From positions 1-15,358 of the forward strand of contig CAVXHI010000007.1 in assembly GCA_963761655.1 (NCBI GenBank): a stretch of DNA of 15,358 nt, written 5' to 3'. The position numbers and the translations under genes were made by a program. This DNA comes from RYN-122 sp963761655. Its GTDB lineage: Bacteria > Actinomycetota > Actinomycetes > Mycobacteriales > SCTD01. Below are positions 1-6,302 of this stretch, piece after piece. Position 1 is the first letter of the stretch. The number at the start of each line of letters is the position of its first letter. The notes beneath the pieces are model-generated. The model worked only from the letters and a program-made list of their open reading frames with translations, made no database searches and had not been told where the DNA came from.

Positions 1-137
1 CCTCATGGACGACCTCGAGCGCAAGGTCTTCGGCCCGCTGCCGGACGAGCACCTGGGTCTACCCGGGGCACGGGATCGACACGACGCTCGGGGCGGAGCG
101 GCCGTAGCTCCCGGAGTGGCGCGAGCGGGGCTGGTAG
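1..137 (+). pseudogene. MBL-fold (glyoxalase II-like) hydrolase, broken C-terminal remnant
   Basis: Only the 3' end of the gene is in the window. From position 5 the frame reads MDDLERKVFGPLPDE. After an extra C near position 50 the reading moves to another frame and gives TWVYPGHGIDTTLGAERP, a typical end of bacterial MBL-fold hydrolases of the hydroxyacylglutathione-hydrolase type (YPGHG contains a metal-ligand His). An in-frame TAG at 105-107 interrupts it just before LPEWRERGW and the natural stop at 135-137. A one-base insertion plus a premature stop make this a decayed gene, unless the window edge is poorly sequenced. It converges on the TauE gene of copy A. The last ~30 nt recur at 4472-4501, at the join of the two large repeats. 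Confidence 0.7.
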
Positions 138-177
138 CCGTCCGCACTCTGTCTGGGCCGCCCCGGTGACCGGGCCG

Positions 178-947
178 TCAGCGCAGGCCCAGGACCGCCT
201 GCACGCCGACGTAGCCGGCCACCACGACCAGCAGGGCTCCGAAGGCCCGGGTCAGCGCCGGCCCCGAGACGCGGTCGGCGACCCGCTGGCCGAGCAGGGC
301 CGACGCGACCGCGGCCAGGGTGAAGGGCACGACGACGGCCGGGTCGAGGTCGAGCCCGCCGGTGCTGCGGGCCCCCAGCGCCACCGCGCTGTTGAGCGCG
401 ATCACCACGAGCGACGTGCCGACGGCGTCGGCCATGCCGAAGCCGAGGGCGACCACCAGCACCGGGACGATGATGAACCCGCCGCCGACGCCGAAGAAGC
501 CGGTGAGGGCGCCGATCAGCAGTCCGGCGGCCAGGCCGCGCAGCCAGGTCCCGCCTGCGGCGCCGCCGTGGTCGGCCGCGTCGTGCGGTCCGGGGTGCGG
601 GCGAGCATCCCCGCCGCGGCCACCAGCATGAGGGCGCTGAAGGCCAGCAGGACGACGTCGCCGTCGACCCGCCGGTTGAGGAGCGTGGCCAGCAGGCTGG
701 CCGGGACACCTGCGACCGCCAGCAGCACCCCCGTCCGCCAGTGCGTGTGCCCGGCGCGGGCGTGCCCGATCGCGGCGACCACCGCGGTGATCCCGACGAT
801 GACCAGGCTGGTCGAGGTCGCGTCCTGCGCGCTCTGGTCCAGCAGGTAGACCAGGACGGGGACCGTCAGGATCGAGCCGCCCCCGCCGAGCGCGCCCATC
901 AGCAGGCCGATGACCAGCCCGACACCCAGGGCGACCAGCACCGTCAT
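178..947 (-). pseudogene. TauE/SafE sulfite (organosulfonate) exporter, copy A, frameshifted
   Basis: The N-terminal half (start ATG at 945-947) matches copy B and includes the glycine-rich GGGGS signature and several membrane helices. One base is missing around 595 relative to copy B: B reads CCGGGGTTCCGGG, A reads CCGGGGTGCGGG. After that point the frame leads to a different C terminus ending near 516. The true second half, including VVALGFGMADAVGTS and the C-terminal helices, continues in another frame to the TGA at 178. The span is 770 nt against 771 in copy B. It is either a decayed duplicate or a single-base consensus error. The start overlaps the methyltransferase stop as ATGA. Confidence 0.85.
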
Positions 948-1570
948 GCGGGGGACACGGCCACGGCCCGCCCCAGGTACAGGCTGCCGAACACCCTGGG
1001 CTCGCCGGCGGCGTAGCGGCGCTCGAGGTGCACCAGCTCCAGGCCGGCGTCGGAGACGAGGGCGTCGATCGGCCGGCTGAGACGACAGCCGGCGGCGACC
1101 CGTCGCTGCACCGGGTCGAGCCGGCGCTGCCACTGCAGGACCCCGGCGTCGGGTGCGGCGCCGTGCTCCACGAAGTGCAGCGTGCCGCCCGGGCGCAGGA
1201 CCCGGGCGACCTCGCGCAGCGCAGCGACCGGGTCGGGGATCGTGCACAGCGTCCACGTCGACAGCGCGGCGTCGAAGACGTCGTCGGGGAAGGGCAGGCG
1301 CTGCCCGTCCAGGCCGGAGCGGCGGGTGACGACCGGGCTCGCTGCGCGACGCGCCGCGGACAGCCGCCAGGCGACGTCGGACGGCTCGACCGCGCTGACC
1401 GACGTCACCGACGACGGGTAGTGGGGCACGTTGCGGCCCGAGCCGAAGCCGAGCTCGAGGACCTCCCCGGCGAGACCGGCGCAGGTCTGCGCGCGCAGCC
1501 GGTCGTGCTGCCGGCTGCCCAGGACCCGCTCGACCAGGCGCGGGACGACCTGCTCGGACCAGAGCGCCAC
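944..1570 (-). CDS. Class I SAM-dependent methyltransferase, METTL7-like, copy A
   Basis: A 208-residue Rossmann methyltransferase. Motif I is LELGFGSGRN (about residues 38-47), an acidic residue follows in VEPSD, and the catalytic-core strand reads FDAALSTWTLCTIPD. The second half (VLRPGGTLHFVEHGAAPDAG, then WQRRLDPVQRRVAAGC.LSRP) resembles, from memory, the METTL7/TMT1 family, whose vertebrate members methylate thiols and H2S. A GTG start at 1568-1570 is chosen because in copy B it overlaps the rhodanese stop. In copy A that stop is lost, so upstream ribosomes run through this start in another frame. The gene ends in an ATGA overlap with TauE. Substrate assignment is inference; a generic UbiE-like methyltransferase is the conservative call. 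Confidence 0.82.
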   Translation of the reverse strand: MALWSEQVVPRLVERVLGSRQHDRLRAQTCAGLAGEVLELGFGSGRNVPHYPSSVTSVSAVEPSDVAWRLSAARRAASPVVTRRSGLDGQRLPFPDDVFDAALSTWTLCTIPDPVAALREVARVLRPGGTLHFVEHGAAPDAGVLQWQRRLDPVQRRVAAGCRLSRPIDALVSDAGLELVHLERRYAAGEPRVFGSLYLGRAVAVSPA

Positions 1571-1911
1571 GACAGGACCGTCGGGGCGGAGCCGTCCGTG
1601 CTCTGCATCGGCAGCCCCGCCTCGTGCCAGGCGAGCATGCCGCCGGCCATGTTCACGACGTCGACGTCGATCCCGGCCGCGAGCAGGGCCCGGGTGAGCT
1701 GACCGCTGCGGTTGCCCGACCGGCAGACCGCGACGATCGGCCGGTCGGTCGGGACGTCGGGAAGGGTGAGCGTGCTGAGCGGCAGGTGCACCGCGCCGGG
1801 GGCGTGCCCGGCGTCCCACTCGTCCTGCTCGCGCACGTCCAGCAGCAGGGCGTCGGTGCGGGCTGCCGCGGCACGGACGTCGGTCTCGGGGGTGGGGCCG
1901 GGTGCGGTCAT
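1405..1911 (-). CDS. Single-domain rhodanese (sulfurtransferase), copy A, stop codon lost
   Basis: The first 113 residues match the intact rhodanese of copy B, with the active-site loop CRSGNRS (Cys63) and the motifs LLLDVREQDEWDAGHAPGAVHLP and NMAGGMLAW. The TAG that ends copy B is TCG here (plus-strand CTA changed to CGA at 1570-1572). Translation therefore continues about 55 residues in a frame unrelated to the methyltransferase and stops at 1405. The tail is Arg/Ser-rich and looks like out-of-frame junk. The ATG at 1909-1911 is preceded by GAGGAG at ribosome-binding distance. It probably moves sulfane sulfur between small thiols and protein partners. The overlong tail may destabilise it or disturb coupling to the methyltransferase. 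Confidence 0.8.
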   Translation of the reverse strand: MTAPGPTPETDVRAAAARTDALLLDVREQDEWDAGHAPGAVHLPLSTLTLPDVPTDRPIVAVCRSGNRSGQLTRALLAAGIDVDVVNMAGGMLAWHEAGLPMQSTDGSAPTVLSWRSGPSRSSRAWSSGSWAAGSTTGCARRPAPVSPGRSSSSASARAATCPTTRRR

Positions 1912-1940
1912 GTCGGGCTCCTCGGTGCGGGACGAAGGGG

Positions 1941-2711
1941 TCAGGAGTGCCGGGTCGCCGAGAGGGCGACCGCGCGGCCGGACAGCTCGGAGGTGATGGC
2001 GAAGCGGTCGCCGCGCACGAGGGTGTGCCGGTGCTCGACCGGACGGCCGTGCAGGCAGCCGGTGCGCTCGACGGCCAGCAGCGCCACGCCGGCCGGGACG
2101 TGCAGCAGGGCGCGCTCCCCCCGGGTGGGGACGACGGCGCGGACCCGCTCGCGCCCGCCGGTGAGGCGGACACCGCAGTGGACCAGCAGCTCGGTGTAGA
2201 GCGCCGTGTGGGTGAAGTCGACGTCGAGCAGGGGGCGGGCGAGGTCGGCCGGCAGCCAGACCCGGTCCAGGGCCAGCGGCTCGTCGCCGGCCAGGCGCAG
2301 GCGCTCGAGGTGCACCAGCGGCGTCGACTCCTCCAGGTGCAGGCGCGCGGCGATGACGCCGTCGGCGCGGACCTGCAGGACGCGCACGACCGACCGCTGC
2401 TCCAGGCCGGCGCCCTCGACCGCAGCGAACAGGCTGGTCAGGGCGCCGAGCTGCTGCTCGACCTCGGGCGGGCCCAGCCGGGGCCGGCGGCCTCGGGCCG
2501 CCGTCACGGTGCCCTCCGCCCGCAGGTGGCGGAGGGCCTCGCGGACGGTGTGGCGGCTGACGCCGTACTGGGCGACCAGGGCCAGCTCACCCGGGAAGGC
2601 GTCGGCGAACTCGCCCGCGCCGAGTCGGTGCCGCAGGTCGGCGAGCAGCGTCGACCACAGCGGGCCGGCGCCTCGGTCCAGCGGCCGGGGGTCTTGCTGC
2701 TTCGCGTCCAC
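1941..2711 (-). CDS. GntR-family (HutC/UTRA) transcriptional regulator, copy A
   Basis: A 256-residue regulator. The N-terminal winged HTH (about residues 18-80) contains FPGELALVAQYGVSRHTVREAL, and a UTRA effector domain follows (about 95-245; HLEESTPLVHLERLRLAGDEP, then LLVHCGVRLTGG). Only two cysteines are present, Cys179 and Cys219, both in the effector domain. The start is GTG at 2709-2711, directly behind a TACATT -10 box, so the mRNA is probably leaderless. It heads the leftward operon and faces the CstB-like gene across an operator. It is probably an autorepressor also controlling the divergent gene, as is common in the family. Eight residues differ from copy B. Confidence 0.9.
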   Translation of the reverse strand: MDAKQQDPRPLDRGAGPLWSTLLADLRHRLGAGEFADAFPGELALVAQYGVSRHTVREALRHLRAEGTVTAARGRRPRLGPPEVEQQLGALTSLFAAVEGAGLEQRSVVRVLQVRADGVIAARLHLEESTPLVHLERLRLAGDEPLALDRVWLPADLARPLLDVDFTHTALYTELLVHCGVRLTGGRERVRAVVPTRGERALLHVPAGVALLAVERTGCLHGRPVEHRHTLVRGDRFAITSELSGRAVALSATRHS

Positions 2712-2746
2712 CCGGCTAATGTACGGACAATCAGAGCGCCTGACAA
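2694..2746. promoter_or_regulatory. Divergent promoters with palindromic GntR-type operator, copy A
   Basis: The rightward promoter is TTGCTG (2694-2699), a 17-nt spacer, then TAATGT (2717-2722). The leftward promoter on the minus strand is TTGTCA (plus 2741-2746), a 17-nt spacer, then TACATT (plus 2718-2723). Both -10 boxes lie in CTAATGTACGGACAATCAG (2716-2734), a near-palindrome with an inner TGT...ACA pair typical of GntR operators. In copy B the same site has perfect CTAAT...ATTAG outer arms; here one base of the right arm is changed, which could lower repressor affinity. Binding by the adjacent GntR protein is inferred from position. Confidence 0.7.
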
Positions 2747-2779
2747 CAGGCCTCGCCGGACGACCCCGAGGAGCCCGCC

Positions 2780-4282
2780 GTGCGCGTCGACGTGATCGAG
2801 ACCCCCGACCTGGGTGACCGCAGCTACGTCGTGAGCGACGGGACGTGCGCCGTCGTCGTCGACCCGCAGCGCGACATCGACCGGGTGGAGGCGCTGGTCG
2901 CCGAGCTGGGCCTGCCCGTCCGGCTCGTGCTCGAGACGCACATCCACAACGACTACGTGACCGGCGGCCACGCGCTCGCCCGGCGGACCGGCGCGAGCTA
3001 CGTCGTGGCCGGCCGGGACGACGTCGCGTTCGAGCGGTGCGCGGCCCACGACGGCGACGTGCTGTCGGCCGGGACGATGAGCGTGAAGGTGGTCGAGACG
3101 CCGGGCCACACCGACACCCACCTGTCGTACGTCGTCACCGACCACAGCGGCGACGCCCCGGCCGTCTTCAGCGGGGGCTCGCTGCTGTACGGCTCGGTCG
3201 GGCGCACCGACCTGCTCGGGACCGACCGCACCGACGAGCTGACCCGCAAGCAGTTCCACTCGGCCCGGCGGCTGGCCGAGATCCTCCCGGACGAGGCCGC
3301 GCTGTTCCCCACGCACGGCTTCGGGTCCTTCTGCTCCTCCGGCGGGGCCAGCGGCGGCACGGACAGCACCATCGGCCAGGAGAAGCAGCGCAACGACGCC
3401 CTGACCGAGACCGACGAGCAGGCCTTCGTCGACAAGCTCGTGGCAGGGCTGACCGGCTACCCCGCCTACTACGCCCACATGGGCGCGCTGAACAGCCAGG
3501 GCCCGGACGTCCCGGACCTCACCCCGGCCCGGGAGATGGACCCCGACGAGCTGGCCTCGCGGCTCCACACCGGCGAGTGGGTCGTCGACCTGCGCGACCG
3601 CGACGCCTACGCCGCCCACCACCTCGCCGGCACGGTCAACATCGCGTTCGGCACGCAGTTCTCCACCTACGCCGGCTGGGTGATCCCCTGGGGCGCGCCG
3701 ATCACGCTGATCGCCGAGACCCCCGACGACGTGCGCGAGGCGCAGCGCCAGCTCGTCCGGATCGGGATCGACCACCTGGCCGGGCAGGCCGCCGGCGACC
3801 TCGACTCCCTGGCAAGCGACACCCGGACGCGCTCCTACCCGCAGGTCACCTTCGCCGAGGTCGCGGCCGTGCCGGGCGCGCAGGTCCTGGACGTCCGCCG
3901 TCAGGACGAGGTGGCGACCTCGCGCATCGCCGGCTCCACGCACGTGCCGCTCGACGCGCTGATCGACCGCATGAACGAGGTGCCGCACGGCACCGTCCAC
4001 GTGCACTGCGCCAGCGGCTTCCGCGCGAGCATCGCCGCGAGCATCCTGGACCGGGCCGGGCACCCGGTCGTCCACGTCGACGACGACTTCGGCAAGGCCG
4101 AGGCGCGGGCTCCGCCTGGAGCGGTAGCGGAGACAGCCGACGGCGGGGCGGGGGCCGCCCGGGACCTCGCGCCGTCGGCGTGCCACACTCGACGAGTGAC
4201 CGTCGGCCGCAGCGCGCAGATCTGCCGCTGCCTGCTGGCCAACAGCCTCACGAACGTCGACGACTGCCTCTGTCGCAGCTGA
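2780..4282 (+). CDS. CstB-like MBL-fold persulfide dioxygenase/double rhodanese, copy A, altered C terminus
   Basis: The gene encodes an MBL domain (THIHND motif, TPGHTDTH, THGFGSFC), then an inactive rhodanese-like domain with no loop Cys, then an active rhodanese with loop CASGFRAS. This resembles Staphylococcus CstB, which oxidises persulfide to sulfite and forms thiosulfate. GTG at 2780 is preceded by GAGGAG. Relative to copy B two bases are missing near 4102-4110, so the last residues (AGLRLER) and the TAG are lost. The frame then runs through the downstream hairpin and in frame into the 28-residue Cys-rich ORF, ending at its TGA. The predicted product is 500 residues instead of 449. Domains are intact, so activity may persist. 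The frameshift could also be a consensus error. Confidence 0.87.
   Translation: MRVDVIETPDLGDRSYVVSDGTCAVVVDPQRDIDRVEALVAELGLPVRLVLETHIHNDYVTGGHALARRTGASYVVAGRDDVAFERCAAHDGDVLSAGTMSVKVVETPGHTDTHLSYVVTDHSGDAPAVFSGGSLLYGSVGRTDLLGTDRTDELTRKQFHSARRLAEILPDEAALFPTHGFGSFCSSGGASGGTDSTIGQEKQRNDALTETDEQAFVDKLVAGLTGYPAYYAHMGALNSQGPDVPDLTPAREMDPDELASRLHTGEWVVDLRDRDAYAAHHLAGTVNIAFGTQFSTYAGWVIPWGAPITLIAETPDDVREAQRQLVRIGIDHLAGQAAGDLDSLASDTRTRSYPQVTFAEVAAVPGAQVLDVRRQDEVATSRIAGSTHVPLDALIDRMNEVPHGTVHVHCASGFRASIAASILDRAGHPVVHVDDDFGKAEARAPPGAVAETADGGAGAARDLAPSACHTRRVTVGRSAQICRCLLANSLTNVDDCLCRS
4136..4179 (+). terminator. Hairpin after CstB-like gene, copy A
   Basis: A perfect 10-bp inverted repeat, GCCGACGGCG (4136-4145) and CGCCGTCGGC (4170-4179), encloses a GC-rich 24-nt loop. 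No T-run follows. It lies where copy B has a stronger 13-bp hairpin of different sequence. It may be a weakened terminator or processing signal. In copy A the shifted CstB frame is translated through it. Confidence 0.4.
4196..4282 (+). CDS. Cys-rich 28-residue small ORF (possible leader peptide), copy A
   Basis: GTG at 4196-4198 opens a 28-codon frame, MTVGRSAQIC followed by RCLLANSLTNVDDCLCRS, ending at TGA 4280-4282. It has four cysteines in two C-x-C pairs; copy B has a fifth (Cys5, Arg here). No Shine-Dalgarno is visible, but CACACT stands six nt before the GTG, the same spacing as the -10 box before the leaderless GntR gene, so leaderless translation is plausible. The stop lies in a small hairpin and a 48-codon ORF follows, as in attenuator leaders. 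It is also the in-frame C-terminal tail of the frameshifted CstB-like protein of this copy. Function is unknown; conservation in both copies is the main support. Confidence 0.5.
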   Translation: MTVGRSAQICRCLLANSLTNVDDCLCRS

Positions 4283-4302
4283 GCCCGGCCTCGCCGCTCA
4301 GC
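4278..4302 (+). promoter_or_regulatory. Hairpin over the stop of the Cys-rich ORF, copy A
   Basis: GCTGAGC (4278-4284) and GCTCAGC (4296-4302) form a 7-bp stem with an 11-nt loop. The TGA of the 28-residue ORF lies inside the left arm, so a ribosome finishing or stalling on the peptide would open or allow the stem. It is identical in copy B. A role in attenuation of the next ORF is inference. Confidence 0.35.
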
Positions 4303-4336
4303 CGCCCGCAGCCCCGACCTCCTGAGGACTCCCGTC

Positions 4337-4501
4337 ATGACCGCTCTGTCCCTCGACGCCGCCCTGCCGCCGCCGAGCAGCCCGCCGCGCGCGCCCGCCA
4401 GCGGCAGGGCCTGTCGGCCGCGCTGCGCGCCTTCTGGCGCGTCATGTGCGCCGTCAGCATCCTCCCCGAGCCTGCCGGAGTGGCGCGAGCGCGGCTGGTA
4501 G
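4337..4501 (+). pseudogene. 48-residue small ORF of copy A, frameshifted and cut by the duplication junction
   Basis: The ATG at 4337 is preceded by GAGGACTC at ribosome-binding distance, and the first ten codons (MTALSLDAAL) match copy B. A net four-base difference in the proline-rich stretch shifts the frame, so the copy B segment LSAALRAFWRVMC is present only in another frame. Similarity to copy B ends at 4451, and the frame runs on to a TAG at 4499-4501 inside the second MBL-hydrolase scrap. The product would be 54 unrelated-looking residues. Probably non-functional. Confidence 0.5.
4472..4501 (+). pseudogene. Scrap of MBL-hydrolase 3' end at the duplication junction
   Basis: In the right frame these 30 nt read LPEWRERGW and a TAG, the same C-terminal end as the hydrolase remnant at the left edge (108-137). 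Nothing upstream (4452-4471) resembles the rest of that gene. It marks where copy B begins and shows that the duplicated unit included the tail of the neighbouring hydrolase gene. Confidence 0.65.
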
Positions 4502-4538
4502 CCGGCTGCACCCTCAGGGCCGCACCCCGTGCGGGCCG

Positions 4539-5309
4539 TCAGCGCAGACCCAGGACCGCCTGCACGCCGACGTAGCCGGCCACGACGACCAGCAGGGCTC
4601 CGAAGGACCGGGTCAGCGCCGGCCCCGACACGCGGTCGGCGACCCGCTGCCCGAGCAGCGCCGCCGCGACCGCCGTCAGGGTGAAGGGCACGACGACGGC
4701 CGGGTCGAGGTCGAGCCCGCCGGTGCTGCGGGCCCCCAGCGCCACCGCGCTGTTGAGCGCGATCACCACGAGCGACGTGCCGACGGCGTCGGCCATGCCG
4801 AAGCCGAGGGCGACCACCAGCACCGGGACGATGATGAACCCGCCGCCGACGCCGAAGAAGCCGGTGAGGGCGCCGATCAGCAGTCCGGCGGCCAGTCCGC
4901 GCAGCCAGGTCCCGCCTGCGGCGCCGCCGTGGTCGGCCGCGTCGTCCGGTCCGGGGTTCCGGGCGAGCATCCCCGCCGCGGCCAGCAGCATGAGGGCGCT
5001 GAAGGCCAGCAGGACGACGTCGCCGTCGACCCGCCGGTTGAGGAGCGTGGCCAGCAGGCTGGCCGGGACACCTGCGACCGCCAGCAGCACCCCCGTCCGC
5101 CACTGCGTGTGCCCGGCGCGGGCGTGCCCGATCGCGGCGACCACCGCGGTGATCCCGACGATGACCAGGCTGGTCGAGGTCGCGTCCTGCGCGCTCTGGT
5201 CCAGCAGGTAGACCAGGACGGGGACCGTCAGGATCGAGCCGCCCCCGCCGAGCGCGCCCATCAGCAGGCCGATGACCAGCCCGACACCCAGGGCGACCAG
5301 CACCGTCAT
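4539..5309 (-). CDS. TauE/SafE-family sulfite/organosulfonate exporter, copy B
   Basis: A 256-residue integral membrane protein with the two glycine-rich signatures of the family: GALGGGGS (about residues 18-25) in the first half and GFFGVGGGFIIVP (about 150-162) in the second. Each is followed by hydrophobic helices, giving about seven to eight membrane segments around a hydrophilic central loop. TauE homologues accompany CstB in staphylococcal cst operons and are thought to export sulfite or related anions. Here it is the last gene of the leftward operon and would remove products of the dioxygenase and rhodaneses. The ATG at 5307-5309 overlaps the methyltransferase stop (ATGA), chosen over an upstream in-frame start that would run through that gene. 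Confidence 0.9.
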   Translation of the reverse strand: MTVLVALGVGLVIGLLMGALGGGGSILTVPVLVYLLDQSAQDATSTSLVIVGITAVVAAIGHARAGHTQWRTGVLLAVAGVPASLLATLLNRRVDGDVVLLAFSALMLLAAAGMLARNPGPDDAADHGGAAGGTWLRGLAAGLLIGALTGFFGVGGGFIIVPVLVVALGFGMADAVGTSLVVIALNSAVALGARSTGGLDLDPAVVVPFTLTAVAAALLGQRVADRVSGPALTRSFGALLVVVAGYVGVQAVLGLR

Positions 5310-5932
5310 GCGGGGGACACGGCCACGGCCCGCCCCAGGTACAGGCTGCCGAACACCCTGGGCTCGCCGGCGGCGTAGCGGCGCTCGAGGTGCACCAGCT
5401 CCAGGCCGGCGTCGGAGACGAGGGCGTCGATCGGCCGGCTGAGATGACAGCCGGCGGCGACCCGTCGCTGCACCGGGTCGAGCCGGCGCTGCCACTGCAG
5501 GACCCCGGCGTCGGGCGCGGCGCCGTGCTCCACGAAGTGCAGCGTGCCGCCCGGGCGCAGGACCCGGGCGACCTCGCGCAGCGCAGCGACCGGGTCGGGG
5601 ATCGTGCACAGCGTCCACGTCGACAGCGCGGCGTCGAAGACGTCGTCGGGGAAGGGCAGGCGCTGCCCGTCCAGGCCGGAGCGGCGGGTGACGACCGGGC
5701 TCGCTGCGCGACGCGCCTCGGACAGCCGCCAGGCGACGTCGGACGGCTCGACCGCGCTGAGCGACGTCACCGACGTCGGGTAGTGCCGCACGTTGCGGCC
5801 CGACCCGAAGCCGAGCTCGAGGACCTCCCCCGCGAGACCGGCGCAGGTCTGCGCGCGCAGCCGGTCGTGCTGCCGGCTGCCCAGGACCCGCTCGACCAGG
5901 CGCGGGACGACCTGCTCGGACCAGAGCGCCAC
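5306..5932 (-). CDS. Class I SAM-dependent methyltransferase, METTL7/TMT1-like, copy B
   Basis: A 208-residue protein with a SAM-binding Rossmann fold: motif I ELGFGSGRN (39-47), VEPSD (61-65), FDAALSTWTLCTIPD (99-113) and VLRPGGTLHFVEHG (124-137). The region WQRRLDPVQRRVAAGCHLSR (147-166) and the downstream ERRY segment resemble, from memory, vertebrate METTL7A/B, which are thiol and H2S methyltransferases. In an operon with rhodanese and TauE this fits S-methylation of sulfide or small thiols. GTG at 5930-5932 shares its first base with the rhodanese TAG, indicating translational coupling. The gene ends in an ATGA overlap with TauE. A broader methyltransferase role remains possible. Confidence 0.86.
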   Translation of the reverse strand: MALWSEQVVPRLVERVLGSRQHDRLRAQTCAGLAGEVLELGFGSGRNVRHYPTSVTSLSAVEPSDVAWRLSEARRAASPVVTRRSGLDGQRLPFPDDVFDAALSTWTLCTIPDPVAALREVARVLRPGGTLHFVEHGAAPDAGVLQWQRRLDPVQRRVAAGCHLSRPIDALVSDAGLELVHLERRYAAGEPRVFGSLYLGRAVAVSPA

Positions 5933-6273
5933 TACAGGACCGTCGCGGCGGAGCCGTCCGTGCTCTGCATGGGCAGCCCCGCCTCGTGCCAGGCGAGCAT
6001 GCCGCCGGCCATGTTCACGACGTCGACGTCGACGTCGGCCGCGAGCAGAGCCCGGGTGAGCTGACCGCTGCGGTTGCCCGACCGGCAGACCGCGACGATC
6101 GGCCGGTCGGTCGGGACGTCGGTGAGGGTGAGCGTGCTGAGCGGCAGGTGCACCGCGCCGGGGGCGTGCCCGGCGTCCCACTCGTCCTGCTCGCGCACGT
6201 CCAGCAGCAGGGCGTCGGTGCGGGCTGCCGCGGCACGGACGTCGGTCTCGGGGGTGGTTCCGGGTGCGGTCAT
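5932..6273 (-). CDS. Single-domain rhodanese (sulfurtransferase), copy B
   Basis: A 113-residue rhodanese with DVREQDEWDAGHAPGAVHLP (25-44), the active-site loop CRSGNRS (Cys63 to Ser69) and MAGGMLAWHEAGLP (88-101). The loop Cys would carry a persulfide and transfer sulfane sulfur to sulfite, cyanide or thiol acceptors. No signal peptide is present, so it is cytosolic. The ATG at 6271-6273 has GAGGAG eight bases upstream. It lies 29 nt behind GntR and its TAG shares a base with the methyltransferase GTG. It may feed or drain the sulfur pool shared with the CstB-like protein. Confidence 0.92.
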   Translation of the reverse strand: MTAPGTTPETDVRAAAARTDALLLDVREQDEWDAGHAPGAVHLPLSTLTLTDVPTDRPIVAVCRSGNRSGQLTRALLAADVDVDVVNMAGGMLAWHEAGLPMQSTDGSAATVL

Positions 6274-6302
6274 GTCGGGCTCCTCGGTGCAGGACGAAGG
6301 GG

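Larger units (their letters stand above)
111..4451. repeat. Tandem duplication, copy A of ~4.35 kb sulfur module
   Basis: This stretch matches 4475-8822 gene for gene in the same orientation, at an offset of about 4362 nt. Most codons are identical; differences are scattered substitutions and small indels. By eye the GntR proteins differ at eight of 256 positions. Similarity starts near CCGGAGTGGCGCGAGC and ends at GTCATGTGCGC. Copy A carries the disruptive differences: TauE frameshift near 595, rhodanese stop lost at 1570-1572, CstB-like frameshift near 4102-4110, and a frameshift in the 48-residue ORF. The scattered divergence argues for an old duplication rather than a simple assembly repeat. 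Merging of two strain haplotypes cannot be excluded. Confidence 0.93.

Noticed and set aside
2716..2734. Inter-operon palindromes of the duplicated module as CstR boxes
   Set aside because: They lack the C-tract/G-tract core (CCCC...GGGG) and have the TGT...ACA form of GntR operators.
2504..4186. Long minus-strand open frame (~560 codons) opposite the CstB-like gene
   Set aside because: It is antisense to a gene with clear domain motifs, has low-complexity Val/Arg/Gly-rich translation and no recognisable motif. The same happens in copy B at 6866-8137. It is a by-product of high GC at third codon positions.
4520..4534. CCGCAC/GTGCGG hairpin downstream of TauE copy B as a terminator
   Set aside because: A 6-bp stem with a 3-nt loop in very GC-rich sequence, not conserved in the matching part of copy A. 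Too weak to call.
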